A stretch of 64,000 nt of DNA from Spirochaetaceae bacterium (GTDB lineage: Bacteria; Spirochaetota; Spirochaetia; Treponematales; Rectinemataceae): positions 1 through 64,000 of the forward strand of contig JANXYQ010000069.1 in the NCBI GenBank assembly GCA_025355995.1, written 5' to 3'. Of the stretch, positions 41,977 through 53,519 are shown piece by piece. The position numbers and the translations under genes are program-made. Numbering within the stretch: position 1 is the stretch's first letter; each line of letters starts with the position of its first letter. The notes under the pieces were generated by a model. That model ran no database searches. It had not been told where the DNA came from and was given only the letters and a program-made list of their open reading frames with translations.

Positions 41977-44504
41977 TGTTCAAGGGACTTACCCATCGCG
42001 CCCAGCGCGTGCTGACCGTCCTCGCCCAGGAAGAGGCGAAGCGGACGAGGTCGGACCAGGTCCTTCCCGAGCACGTGCTTCTCGCGATAATAAAAGAGGG
42101 CGAGGGCATAGGCTTCAAGGCCCTCCGAAGCCTGAAAATCGATACCCTGGAGCTTCGCGACGAGCTCGAACGATCCGTCGAGAAGCGCCGCTCCGGCACG
42201 GTCATCGGCGACCTTCCCCTCTCGAGGCGCGCCAGGTCGCTACTCGAGGGCGCCGCGGAGGAAGCCAATATGTCCGGCTCGGACTACATCGGCACCGAGC
42301 ATTTCGTCGTGGCGGCCGCGCGCGAGCAGGGCTCCGCCCTCGAGGTCCACCTCGCCCGCATCGGCGTCTACTACGAACAGCTAAGGGCCGCAGTACGCCT
42401 CCTTCGCGAGCCCCCCGCCGAGGAGCGCAAGGACCGTTCCCTTCCCCGCGCGGACGCGCGGGCGGATGCCCGCACCGACCCGAAGTCTGAGGGCAAGGCC
42501 GCTCCCGGGGGGCGGACCCCGCTGCTCGACGAGTTCGCCCGCGACCTTACGGCTATGGCCCGCGAGGGCAAGCTCGATCCCGTGGTGGGCAGGGAACGCG
42601 AGATCGGCCGCGTGATCCGCATCCTCTCGCGCCGGACCAAGAACAATCCCGTCCTCGTCGGGGAGCCGGGCGTCGGCAAGACCGCCGTCGTCGAGGCCCT
42701 AGCGCAGCGCATCGCCCGCGGCGCGGCTCCCGAGGCCCTGGCCCGGAAGCGCATCCTGGCGCTCGACCTCGCCGCCGTCGTCGCGGGCACAAAGTACCGC
42801 GGCGAGTTCGAGGAGCGGCTGAAGCGAATCATGAAGGAGATAGCCCTCTCCGGCGGCATCATACTGTTCATCGACGAGATCCATACCGTCGTCGGCGCGG
42901 GAAGCGCCGAGGGCACCATCGACGCCTCCAACATGCTCAAGCCGGCCCTCTCCCGCGGGGAAGTTCAGTGCATCGGGGCGACTACCTTGGACGAGTACCG
43001 CAAGCGCTTCGAGAAGGACGCCGCCCTCGAGCGACGCTTCCAGTCCGTCCTCATCGAGGAGCCGGGTCCCTTGGAGGCGATAGAGATCCTTGAGGGCGTA
43101 AAAGCCCGCTACGAGGAATTCCACGGCGTCATCTACACGCGCCGCGCGGTCGAGGCCGCCGTCGAGCTCGCCCGCCGCTACGTCTCCGACAGGTTCATGC
43201 CGGACAAGGCCATAGACCTGCTCGACGAGGCCGGGGCCCTCAAGAAGGTCGGGAATCCCGCGCGGCCGCCGGAGCTCGCCGAGGTTGAGAGCGAGCTCCG
43301 GCGCTTGAACGAGGACAAGCTGGCCCTCGTCTCGACACAGAATTACGAGCGCGCCGCCGAGGTGCGCGATCGCGTCCGCAAGCTGAAGGTCCGGCTCGAG
43401 GCCCTGAAATCCGAGTGGGAGGAATCCAGCCGCGACGATCGTGCGAGCGTCACCGAGGAAGAGGTTCGCGAAGTGCTTTCCGAGGCCACGGGAATTCCGC
43501 TCGCGCGGCTCGCCGAAGGCGACTCGGAGCGCCTCCTCCACCTGGAGAGGGAACTCCACAAGCGCGTCATCGGACAGGACGAGGCCATTGGGACCATCGC
43601 CTCCGCCATCCGCCGCTCGCGTTCCGGGGTCTCCGACGGGCGGCGCCCGATGGGCTCCTTCATATTCCTGGGTCCCACGGGCGTGGGCAAGACCCTCGTC
43701 GCCAAGAGCCTCGCGGAATACCTGTTCGGGTCGGACGAGGCCCTCCTGCGGATCGACATGTCCGATTTCATGGAGAGGCACAACGCCTCGCGACTCGTAG
43801 GGTCGCCTCCCGGCTACGTCGGCTACGACGAGGGAGGCATGCTCACCGAACGCGTAAGGCGGCATCCATATAGCGTCATTCTCTTCGACGAGATCGAGAA
43901 GGCCCACCCGGAGGTTTTCAACCTCCTCCTCCAGCTCCTCGAGGAAGGAGAGATACGGGACAACCTGGGCCATACGGTCAGTTTCCGCACGAGCGTAGTG
44001 ATCATGACGAGCAACGCCGGAGCCCGCGAGATATCGACGAAGGGCCTCGGTTTCAGGCCCGATGAGCGCATGCTTTCCTACTCCGAGATCAAGAACTCGG
44101 CCCTCGCGGAGCTTAAGCGCCGCTTCAATCCCGAATTCGTCAACAGGGTGGACGATATCGTCGTATTCAAGCCCCTCGACAAGGGTGAGGCGCGGCAGGT
44201 CCTGGAGCTCCTCCTGGCGGAGCTCTCGAGACGCCTGGGCGAGAGGGGCATCGCCCTCGAGGTGAAGGAGGCGGCGAAGGCCTACCTAGCCGAGAAGGGC
44301 TACGATCCCGCCTATGGCGCGAGGCCGATGCGCCGGATCATCCAGTCCGAGGTCGAGGACCCGCTTTCGGCGCGGATACTCGAGGGGGAGTTGCCGCCCG
44401 GCAGCTCGGCGGTCGTGGACAAGAAGGGCGATGCCCTGGCGGTCAGGGCCAAGCGCGCCGTCGCGCCCTCCCCGAAGCAGCAGATCGCGTCGCCCAAGTC
44501 CTGA
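41976..44504 (+). CDS. clpC: ATP-dependent Clp protease ATP-binding subunit ClpC
   Basis: An 842-residue Hsp100 unfoldase. An N-terminal double Clp domain (1-145), AAA1 with Walker A GEPGVGKT and [10 protein letters not shown], a middle UVR-containing coiled coil ([23 protein letters not shown]), AAA2 with GPTGVGKT and [13 protein letters not shown], and a C-terminal D2-small domain. The STKGLGFRP loop fits the ClpP-binding tripeptide position. ClpP is not in the window. The UVR region is the site where McsA/McsB-type partners act in Bacillus, consistent with the gene fused in front of it. The order has no CtsR. Confidence 0.95.
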   Translation: MFKGLTHRAQRVLTVLAQEEAKRTRSDQVLPEHVLLAIIKEGEGIGFKALRSLKIDTLELRDELERSVEKRRSGTVIGDLPLSRRARSLLEGAAEEANMSGSDYIGTEHFVVAAAREQGSALEVHLARIGVYYEQLRAAVRLLREPPAEERKDRSLPRADARADARTDPKSEGKAAPGGRTPLLDEFARDLTAMAREGKLDPVVGREREIGRVIRILSRRTKNNPVLVGEPGVGKTAVVEALAQRIARGAAPEALARKRILALDLAAVVAGTKYRGEFEERLKRIMKEIALSGGIILFIDEIHTVVGAGSAEGTIDASNMLKPALSRGEVQCIGATTLDEYRKRFEKDAALERRFQSVLIEEPGPLEAIEILEGVKARYEEFHGVIYTRRAVEAAVELARRYVSDRFMPDKAIDLLDEAGALKKVGNPARPPELAEVESELRRLNEDKLALVSTQNYERAAEVRDRVRKLKVRLEALKSEWEESSRDDRASVTEEEVREVLSEATGIPLARLAEGDSERLLHLERELHKRVIGQDEAIGTIASAIRRSRSGVSDGRRPMGSFIFLGPTGVGKTLVAKSLAEYLFGSDEALLRIDMSDFMERHNASRLVGSPPGYVGYDEGGMLTERVRRHPYSVILFDEIEKAHPEVFNLLLQLLEEGEIRDNLGHTVSFRTSVVIMTSNAGAREISTKGLGFRPDERMLSYSEIKNSALAELKRRFNPEFVNRVDDIVVFKPLDKGEARQVLELLLAELSRRLGERGIALEVKEAAKAYLAEKGYDPAYGARPMRRIIQSEVEDPLSARILEGELPPGSSAVVDKKGDALAVRAKRAVAPSPKQQIASPKS

Positions 44505-44513
44505 TTCGGCGCT

Positions 44514-46021
44514 TCAGCCCTCGTCATCGCCGATCAGCGATCGCAGCTCCCTCATCCTGGCCTCGTCGATCCTGACGGACAGGTTCTTCTCGTGGCTCGG
44601 CAGTACGAGCCCCTTGGGGCCGTCCTTGGCCCTCCTGAGGTACTTGGCGAAGGTGTAATAGAGCTCGCCGCTCCCGTTGGTGCGCCCTTTCGAGTAGTAG
44701 ATGGCGAGCATGCCGGCGTCGAGGAGCACCTCCAAGGGTACGCTCTTGTCCCTGCGCGCCTTGATGAACACGTAGGAGCCGGGCCAGTCGCGGGCGTGGA
44801 GCCAGAGGTCTGACCCGCGGACGTGCCGGCGCAGGAGCTCGTCGTTTTCCTTGGCCGACCTGCCTATAAGGATCGTCCAGCCCGACCGCTCGAGAGAGAG
44901 GCCGGGGTAGCTGCGCCTCTGCGGCGCCCCGCCCTCCGAGGGGCGAGCGGTCCCACCCTTGGACAGGGCGCGAGCGATCAGGAGGGGCTCACTCTCGCTC
45001 TCCAGCCTCTCGAGCTCGAGATTCAGGCTCTGGAGCGATTCCTTCGCGGCCTCCAGCTCGGCCTCTACGCTCGCGAGGCCCGACTTGGCCTTCCTGTGGC
45101 GCTCGTAGAGCTCCCGCGCGTTGTCGACGGCCGATTTCCTCGGATCCACCTGGATCCGCACACGCCCACCGCGGTAGAAGTCCTCGCACTCGAGGTACGA
45201 GCCCTCGAAGGAGAGGCCCTGGTTGGCCATCAGGATATCGCCTAGCTCGCGAAGCCGCTCGCTCTCGCGGAAAGCCGAGGCTCGGGCGGCGAGATCGGCG
45301 ATCCGGGCCTCCAAGGCACGCTCTTTCTTGCCGAATCGCTCGCGCGCGACCTCGAGGAGCCTCTCCCTAGAAAGCTCGCCGCCGCGCTCGGCGTAGGCCG
45401 CCTCGATCCTCTCGTTGAAGCTGCCCTCTCCCGGCAGCTCGCGAGCCTCGAATAGCCTCTTGCCGGCGCCCTGGACCGGCTCTCCCCGCGCGGCTCGCGC
45501 CTCGCGCAGGTCCTCCTCGAGCGTGCAGGGCTCCCCGGAGATCTCGCCTTTCTTGGGCCTGCGAGCCATCGCGTCCACGACGACGCCGGCCTCATCGACG
45601 AGGATGAGGTTGCCGGCCCCGCTCCAGAACCTGGCGTAGAGGGTGAAATGCTGTATCTCGAGCCCCACGGGCGCGACGGGATCCCTGTCCCTGAAGTCGA
45701 TGGAGCGCGGTACGGAGATCTCGATCTTGACAACGCGCTCGTCGCCTATCTGCGCCATGGAATCGATGCGTCCGCCGCGCAGCTTCGATTTCAGGCACTC
45801 CATGAAGCGTAGGGGCCTGTCCGGCTTCGGAGGGGTCGAGGAGATCGCGTGCAGCCTGCAGGCGCCTTGCGCTATTGATAGATAGAGCTCGGTCGTCGTG
45901 CCGGCTTTATAGAGCCGTAGCGACAGCGAGTCGAAGGAAGGCTGGATTACCCGGTCGATCTTCGCTCCCACGAGGTCGAGCTCGGAAAGGACGAGGTCTA
46001 TCTCCTTCCAATTAAGGGACA

Positions 46022-46022
<1 letters not shown>
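44514..46022 (-). CDS. rqcH: NFACT-family protein, RqcH-like ribosome quality control factor
   Basis: A 502-residue protein with NFACT-N (IDRVIQPSFDSLSLRLY), helix-hairpin-helix and coiled-coil region (about 205-345) and a C-terminal NFACT-R domain (GWTILIGRSAKENDELL, GSDLWLHARDWPGSYVFIK). RqcH binds split 60S-type subunits with peptidyl-tRNA and adds C-terminal alanines. In the segment corresponding to the conserved Asp-Arg pair (Bacillus GLDRIMIF) this protein has GDERVVKI, so Asp appears replaced by Glu. It starts one base overlapping the secA stop. Gene symbol is given by family; function as alanine-tailing factor is inference. Confidence 0.85.
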
Positions 46023-48787
<2,765 letters not shown>

Positions 48788-48794
48788 GCCCATT

Positions 48795-48824
48795 ACCATA
48801 CCTATTTCGAAGAAGGGGGGTCAA
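48795..48824 (-). promoter_or_regulatory. Promoter for secA, predicting a leaderless mRNA
   Basis: On the minus strand TTGACC (48824-48819), 18-base spacer, TATGGT (48800-48795). ATG 48787 follows seven bases later, at or next to the predicted transcription start. No Shine-Dalgarno sequence is present. Confidence 0.5.
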
Positions 48825-48853
48825 GCTCCGAGGCGAAGAGCTCGGGGAAAAGG

Positions 48854-49882
48854 CTAGTCCGCGAAGCCGCCGCCGGTGATGATGGGAAAGGAGCGGGAGC
48901 CGGACCAGAGGTATTCGGTGGGATCGAGATAACTGCGCCCCATCATGACCTCGTAGTGGGTGTGAGGGGCGGTCGAAACGCCGGTATTACCGAGGATGCC
49001 GACGCCCTGGCCCTGTTTAACGGTCTGGCCGCTGTGCACCAGTATCCTGTCCATGTGTCCCATGCGCGTGATGTAGCCGTAGGCGTGCGCAATGATGACG
49101 CAGCGGCCGTAGCCGCCCTCGACGCCGGCGAAAATCACCTTGCCGTCGGCGGTAGCCACCAATAGGTCCCCCGAGCGATAGGTCGAGCAGTCTATGCCCG
49201 TGTGGAAATAGCTCTGCCCCGTAAAAGGGTTCGGGTTCGTGCCGAAGGTCGTGGAAATATGCCCTATCCCTCCGGAGATCGGCCACACGGCCGGGACGGT
49301 CTTCTTCACCGAGTCCATTTGCCCGAGCATGGAGCCGTATTCGGCGATGATCGGGGCCGATTGATCCAGGTCCTCCCTGATCTCGGCCATGGACTGCGCC
49401 TCGGCCTTGCGCCTGGCGAACAGGAGGGGCGAGGCTGCCTTTTTCACCGGCTGGCGAGCGTCGTGCGTGCCTCCCGAGGCCATGATCGGGCCGAGGGCGG
49501 CTTGGAAATCCTTATAGGCGTCCTCGAGCCGCTGGGTCTGGGTTTTTACCGCCTCCAGCTCGTCCTGTGCCTGGAGGAGCTCTGCGCTCGATGCGGAAAC
49601 CCGCGCCCTCGCGCCGCCGAGCCCTCCGGAAAACGCGAAAATGAGGACCACGACCGCCAGCGCGAGCATCGCGGCGCCGGCCAGGCCGAAAAAGGATATC
49701 CTGAAGCCACGGGGCGGCTCCTCGGAATGCGCTACTACGAGGATCGAGACGCTTTGGCTTCCCCCGCGGATGAATCGGGCCCAGGTCGCGGCGACGCCGC
49801 GCGCGCGGCGCGCGAAGCCGGAAGAGACCTTCTTGTAGACTTCGCGCTCTGCGCTCTTGTACCGCTTCAATAGGGATGGCAT
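48854..49882 (-). CDS. M23-family peptidoglycan metalloendopeptidase, membrane-anchored
   Basis: A 342-residue protein: cytoplasmic basic start (MPSLLKRYKSAE), one membrane segment (about residues 67-85, FGLAGAAMLALAVVVLIFA), a coiled-coil stretch (about 98-130) and a C-terminal LytM domain with HTGIDC (first zinc ligands) and HTHYEV (last ligand). GYGRCVIIAHAYGYITRMGHM is the expected middle strand. Such enzymes cut peptide cross-links or act as activators. Start ATG 49882 was preferred to a longer frame starting at 49942, because the longer one would cover the minus-strand promoter. Confidence 0.9.
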   Translation of the reverse strand: MPSLLKRYKSAEREVYKKVSSGFARRARGVAATWARFIRGGSQSVSILVVAHSEEPPRGFRISFFGLAGAAMLALAVVVLIFAFSGGLGGARARVSASSAELLQAQDELEAVKTQTQRLEDAYKDFQAALGPIMASGGTHDARQPVKKAASPLLFARRKAEAQSMAEIREDLDQSAPIIAEYGSMLGQMDSVKKTVPAVWPISGGIGHISTTFGTNPNPFTGQSYFHTGIDCSTYRSGDLLVATADGKVIFAGVEGGYGRCVIIAHAYGYITRMGHMDRILVHSGQTVKQGQGVGILGNTGVSTAPHTHYEVMMGRSYLDPTEYLWSGSRSFPIITGGGFAD

Positions 49883-49887
49883 CTTAC

Positions 49888-49914
49888 TTGACAATATCTG
49901 GTATACCCTATGTT
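49888..49914 (+). promoter_or_regulatory. Candidate divergent promoter for the lipoprotein-nnr operon
   Basis: Perfect TTGACA at 49888-49893, but the best -10 box, TATGTT at 49909-49914, is 15 bases away and 4 of 6. It overlaps the minus-strand promoter, so the two could not be used at once. Confidence 0.3.
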
Positions 49915-49920
49915 TGTAAA
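49893..49920 (-). promoter_or_regulatory. Promoter for the M23 peptidase gene, nearly leaderless
   Basis: On the minus strand TTTACA (49920-49915), 16-base spacer, GATATT (49898-49893). The ATG at 49882 is ten bases beyond the -10 box, so a leader of about four bases is predicted. Confidence 0.45.
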
Positions 49921-49966
49921 GACTGCGACGTTGACAGGCCACTCCGCTGGGCGTTAAAACCTATCT

Positions 49967-51262
49967 ATGACCCCGCTCCAGTCCCGGCGCATCCCGCGAA
50001 CCGTCGTCGTCCTCCTGTTGGCCTCCTGGGCAGTCTCAGGCGCCTTGCTGGCTTCCTGCGCCGCGAGGGACAAGCCAAGTGTCGCCGTAAAGCGCGAGCC
50101 GCTCTTCGCCCTCGGCTACGGTCCGGCGGAGGACCAGCTCGACCTTTTCCAGATCGACGGAAGCCAGGCCCCCTTGAAGACCTGCTTGACGATGAGGGAG
50201 GGAATCTTCTACATCGCCAACGGCGCGGGAGCGAAGGTGGTCAGGCTGACCTCCTTCGGGGTACCCCTCTCCATGATCTACAATTCCGAGAAGAACCCAG
50301 AGCCCATAGTCCTCAAGCCCGTCCCGGCGAAGCCGGCGTCGGGCGAAGCCGTCTCCTCCAAGGATTCGGGGGGCCTCGGCCGCAACGCCGTTCCCTATCC
50401 CTTCAGGTCAGTCGGGGAGATCGCCGTCGATTCGAGCCAGAATGCGTACGTCGAAGACCGCCTCCCCACGGAGCGGAGGGTCCAGGACAAGGACTCGGGC
50501 GCCATCCTCGACCACGTCGTGCTGCGCTTCGACAAGGACGGCCAATTCATCGATTATCTCGGACAGGAAGGCATCGGAGGAACGCCCTTCCCGTATATCG
50601 TGGGTGTTTATATCGTAGCCTCCGACGACTGCGTAGTCGTCTCGATGACACAGACAGGATGGCTCGTGCATTGGTTCGATAAAAGCGGAGTCCTCGTCAG
50701 CGCCCTCAAGCTCCGGCGCGAGGACCTGCCCATGCCGGACAAGGGACAGGGCCTGATCGGTTCGCTCGACAAGATCGTGCCGGATGTAGGGGGAAGGTAT
50801 ATCCTGATCAAGATCGATTACTATAAGGAAGCGCTGGATCCGGCCACCAAGGCCTCGGCGGGCGTGGAGTTCGCGAGCTCCTGGACCTACCGAATGGACG
50901 TGAAAGACGGCAAGTACGCCGACCGCTGGCAGATTCGCGCGATCGAGAAGACCACCAAGAGCCCGGACGGGCAAGCCGTTAAGTACTCGCGGATTCCCCA
51001 GCTGCTCGGGGCGGCGGGCAAGGCTTTTTTCCTGATGTACGCCGACGACGACGGAAGGACCTATGTCGCCACCTACGACCGCATTACGCGGGAAATGACC
51101 AAGTACAGCATCGACATCTCCACGGACGAGCTTTTCTACAACGCCTATTATCTTTCCCGGGACGGCGTGCTCTGCGCCCTCCTCGGAACGAAGTACGAGG
51201 CCAGGGTCGTCTGGTGGCGATTCGACAAGCTCATCGGGCCGAGTTCGGGCATCGTAAAATGA
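49967..51262 (+). CDS. Lipoprotein of probable beta-propeller fold
   Basis: A 431-residue protein with a lipoprotein signal (hydrophobic LLLASWAVSGALLASC, lipobox LASC, Cys31). The body is beta-rich, with repeated motifs where a short strand precedes a hydrophilic turn and a hydrophobic strand (KVVRLTSFGVPL, HVVLRFDKDGQFIDYLG, WLVHWFDKSGVLVSALKL), the pattern of NHL or similar propeller repeats. No catalytic residues are apparent. Similar lipoproteins are known in treponemes, but I cannot name an orthologue with confidence. It overlaps the next gene by four bases (ATGA). Confidence 0.75.
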   Translation: MTPLQSRRIPRTVVVLLLASWAVSGALLASCAARDKPSVAVKREPLFALGYGPAEDQLDLFQIDGSQAPLKTCLTMREGIFYIANGAGAKVVRLTSFGVPLSMIYNSEKNPEPIVLKPVPAKPASGEAVSSKDSGGLGRNAVPYPFRSVGEIAVDSSQNAYVEDRLPTERRVQDKDSGAILDHVVLRFDKDGQFIDYLGQEGIGGTPFPYIVGVYIVASDDCVVVSMTQTGWLVHWFDKSGVLVSALKLRREDLPMPDKGQGLIGSLDKIVPDVGGRYILIKIDYYKEALDPATKASAGVEFASSWTYRMDVKDGKYADRWQIRAIEKTTKSPDGQAVKYSRIPQLLGAAGKAFFLMYADDDGRTYVATYDRITREMTKYSIDISTDELFYNAYYLSRDGVLCALLGTKYEARVVWWRFDKLIGPSSGIVK

Positions 51263-52821
51263 AGGCCCTCGTCGCCTGTTCCGAGGCCGCGCGCCTCGAT
51301 GCGGCGACTGCCGCGAGAGCCGAAATCGATCCTCTACTCTTGATGGAGGACGCCTCGGTGGAGATTTGGCGGCGCCTCGAGCCGATCGCCCGAGAGCGTG
51401 GCGCGGGCGATTCCGGCCTCCTCCTCGCTCTCTGCGGCACGGGCAACAACGGCGGAGATGCCCTCGCGGTAGTGCGCCACGCGCGCTTTTCCGGCCTCGC
51501 GCGCGTCGCCGTCATCCTGACCAAGGGCAGCCTCGGCGAGCTCGGATCGATGTACGCCGCATCCCTCAGGGCCCTGGGCGTCCCCCTCCTCGCATGGGGC
51601 GAGGCCCGGCCGGCGTGCGAGGCCTTGATTTCGGAGGCTGCCCTTATACTCGACGGCCTTACGGGCAGCGGACTCGCGGGGGCGGCGAGGGAAGGCCTGG
51701 CCGCGCTCATCGCCGCAGCCGGGGCTTCGGGCAAGCCCATAGCATCCATCGACCTTCCCTCCGGCCTCTCGGATTCCTTCGAAGAAGGCCATCCCCTGAT
51801 CCCCGCGACCTGGACCCTATCCATCGAACCTCGAAAAGCCTGTCTATATTTCCCGCTCGCTCGGGAATCCTGCGGCGAGATTCTCCCTATTTCGGGGATT
51901 TTCCCCGTCGACGAGCCTATCGCTTCGAGGACGACCCTGCTCGAGGCCGCGGACCTGCCGGCCCTGGCCCCTCTCCCTCCCGATTCCGCCTACAAGGGCG
52001 AGCGGGGTAGGGTGGCCATCTTCGCCGGATCGGTGGGAGCGAGCGGAGCCGCCGTCCTCGCTTCGCGGTCCTGCCTCGCGGCAGGCGCCGGGCTTGCGGC
52101 CTTGTTCGCCTCGAGCGAGCTCTTCCCCATCGTCGCCCCGATGCTTGACGCGGTTATGGTCAAGCACGAGCCGGGGGAAGGAGCCTTCGACCCCGGGCGC
52201 TGGGACTCGCTGCTTATAGGACCGGGCTGGGGGAGGACGGGCTCTCGGCTCGAGTGCCTCGCCTCCCTGCTCGGCTCGGGCCTGCCGGCCGTCCTCGATG
52301 CCGACGCGATCGGCCTCTACCGCGCTCTCGTCGAAAGGGGCTTTTCGGCTCCCTCGCCGCTCATACTAACGCCGCATCCGGGCGAGTTCGCCGCGCTTGC
52401 GGGTAGGGATTCCGGCCTCGCGCTCGCGAATCCCACGGCCCTGCTCCCCGAGCTCGCGGGGGCGCTGAAGGCCGTGATCGTCCTGAAATCCCACGTGACC
52501 TGGATCGCGGCGCCGGGGGGAGAGCTCTCGGTCTGGGAAGGAAGGGAGAGCGGCCTCGGCACCGCTGGATCGGGCGACGTGCTCGCGGGCCTCGCGGGGG
52601 GACTGCTCGCCCGCGCGGTATCGAAAGCGAAGGTCTCGGGCGCGCGGACGACGGATTCGGAGGCGTGCGATGCCGCGAAGGCCGCCGTCATCGCCCACGG
52701 CCTCGCCGGGCGTCGTGCCCGATCGGAACGAGGCTGGTTCGAGGCCGGAGAGATCATCGTCGAGGCCGGCAGGATACTGGGGCGAGAGACGCACCCGCGT
52801 TCCGCGACGGACTCGGGCTAG
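51259..52821 (+). CDS. nnr: Bifunctional NAD(P)H-hydrate repair enzyme Nnr
   Basis: A 520-residue fused protein. The N-terminal YjeF_N epimerase (1-210) has CGTGNNGGDALAVVRH and LDGLTGSGLAG; the C-terminal ribokinase-like dehydratase has AYKGERGRVAIFAGS, VLDADAIGLY, LTPHPGEFAAL and GTAGSGDVLAGLAGGLLAR. It epimerises and dehydrates damaged NADHX and NADPHX using ADP. Start ATG 51259 overlaps the lipoprotein stop; nothing in the lipoprotein explains the coupling. A stop TAG at 52819 ends it just before the Nudix promoter. Confidence 0.94.
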   Translation: MKALVACSEAARLDAATAARAEIDPLLLMEDASVEIWRRLEPIARERGAGDSGLLLALCGTGNNGGDALAVVRHARFSGLARVAVILTKGSLGELGSMYAASLRALGVPLLAWGEARPACEALISEAALILDGLTGSGLAGAAREGLAALIAAAGASGKPIASIDLPSGLSDSFEEGHPLIPATWTLSIEPRKACLYFPLARESCGEILPISGIFPVDEPIASRTTLLEAADLPALAPLPPDSAYKGERGRVAIFAGSVGASGAAVLASRSCLAAGAGLAALFASSELFPIVAPMLDAVMVKHEPGEGAFDPGRWDSLLIGPGWGRTGSRLECLASLLGSGLPAVLDADAIGLYRALVERGFSAPSPLILTPHPGEFAALAGRDSGLALANPTALLPELAGALKAVIVLKSHVTWIAAPGGELSVWEGRESGLGTAGSGDVLAGLAGGLLARAVSKAKVSGARTTDSEACDAAKAAVIAHGLAGRRARSERGWFEAGEIIVEAGRILGRETHPRSATDSG

Positions 52822-52828
52822 TTTTTTC

Positions 52829-52857
52829 TTGACCACCTCGGATCCGTAAATTAGAGT
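52829..52857 (+). promoter_or_regulatory. Promoter for the Nudix gene, nearly leaderless
   Basis: TTGACC at 52829-52834, 17-base spacer, TAGAGT at 52852-52857. The ATG at 52870 is twelve bases past the -10 box, predicting a leader of about six bases. No ribosome site is visible. Confidence 0.5.
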
Positions 52858-52869
52858 GACCGCACCAAG

Positions 52870-53262
52870 ATGGAACGATCAGTAGCGGGGATACTCATAC
52901 GGGACGGCAGGGCCTTCGTCGCCAAGAGGGGATCGGAAGGCAGCTTCAGCGGGCGCTGGGAATTCCCGGGGGGCAAAGTCGAGCGGGGCGAGAGCGACGC
53001 AGAAGCCCTCGTGCGCGAGTTTGACGAGGAATTCGGCATGGTCGTGCGGCCCATCAAGCTCCTCGCCGAAACCGTCTTTCCGCATCGCGGCTCGGATAGG
53101 ACGCTCGCCGCCTGGCTCATCGAAGCGTCTCCCGAGAGCAGGCCGCGTCTCATCGAGCACGAGGAGCTGCGCTGGGCCGACGCTGGCGAGCTCCGATCCT
53201 TGGAGCTCGTGGACTCCGACGGGAAGATCCTGCCCAACGTCCTGGCCTTGATCGCGACCTAG
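52870..53262 (+). CDS. Nudix hydrolase of the MutT (8-oxo-dGTP) type
   Basis: A 130-residue protein. The Nudix box GGKVERGESDAEALV is followed by REFDEEFGM, matching GX5EX7REUXEEXGU exactly. Upstream SFSGRWEFPGG is the typical MutT approach. The likely role is to hydrolyse oxidised nucleotides. Substrate specificity is inferred only from family resemblance, since many Nudix proteins share this box. Confidence 0.9.
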   Translation: MERSVAGILIRDGRAFVAKRGSEGSFSGRWEFPGGKVERGESDAEALVREFDEEFGMVVRPIKLLAETVFPHRGSDRTLAAWLIEASPESRPRLIEHEELRWADAGELRSLELVDSDGKILPNVLALIAT

Positions 53263-53276
53263 GGCGCCGGCCAGCG

Positions 53277-53519
53277 CTACTCGTCCTCGCCGTCGTCGAA
53301 TAAGTCGAGTTCCGGCTTTTCCTCGCCCTCGTCCGTCATCGTCGTCCCTAGGAGTATCTCGACCTTCCCCTGGATCCTGTCCAAGTCGCGCTCGAGTCCC
53401 TTCGAGAGCTTGATGCCTTCCTCGAATACCGCCACAGCCTCCTCGAGGGGCAGATCTGGTTCCTTTATGCGATCGGCCAGCTCTTCCAGGCGATCCAGCC
53501 TCTCCTCGAATTTCTTCAT
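53277..53519 (-). CDS. xseB: Exodeoxyribonuclease VII small subunit
   Basis: An 80-residue protein of the XseB family: FEERLDRLEELADRIKEPDLPLEEAVAVFEEGIKLSK is the core helical pair, followed by an acidic tail (ELDLFDDGEDE). It pairs with XseA to make single-strand exonuclease VII. Start ATG 53519 overlaps the xseA stop as ATGA, which fixes the start. Confidence 0.95.
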   Translation of the reverse strand: MKKFEERLDRLEELADRIKEPDLPLEEAVAVFEEGIKLSKGLERDLDRIQGKVEILLGTTMTDEGEEKPELDLFDDGEDE

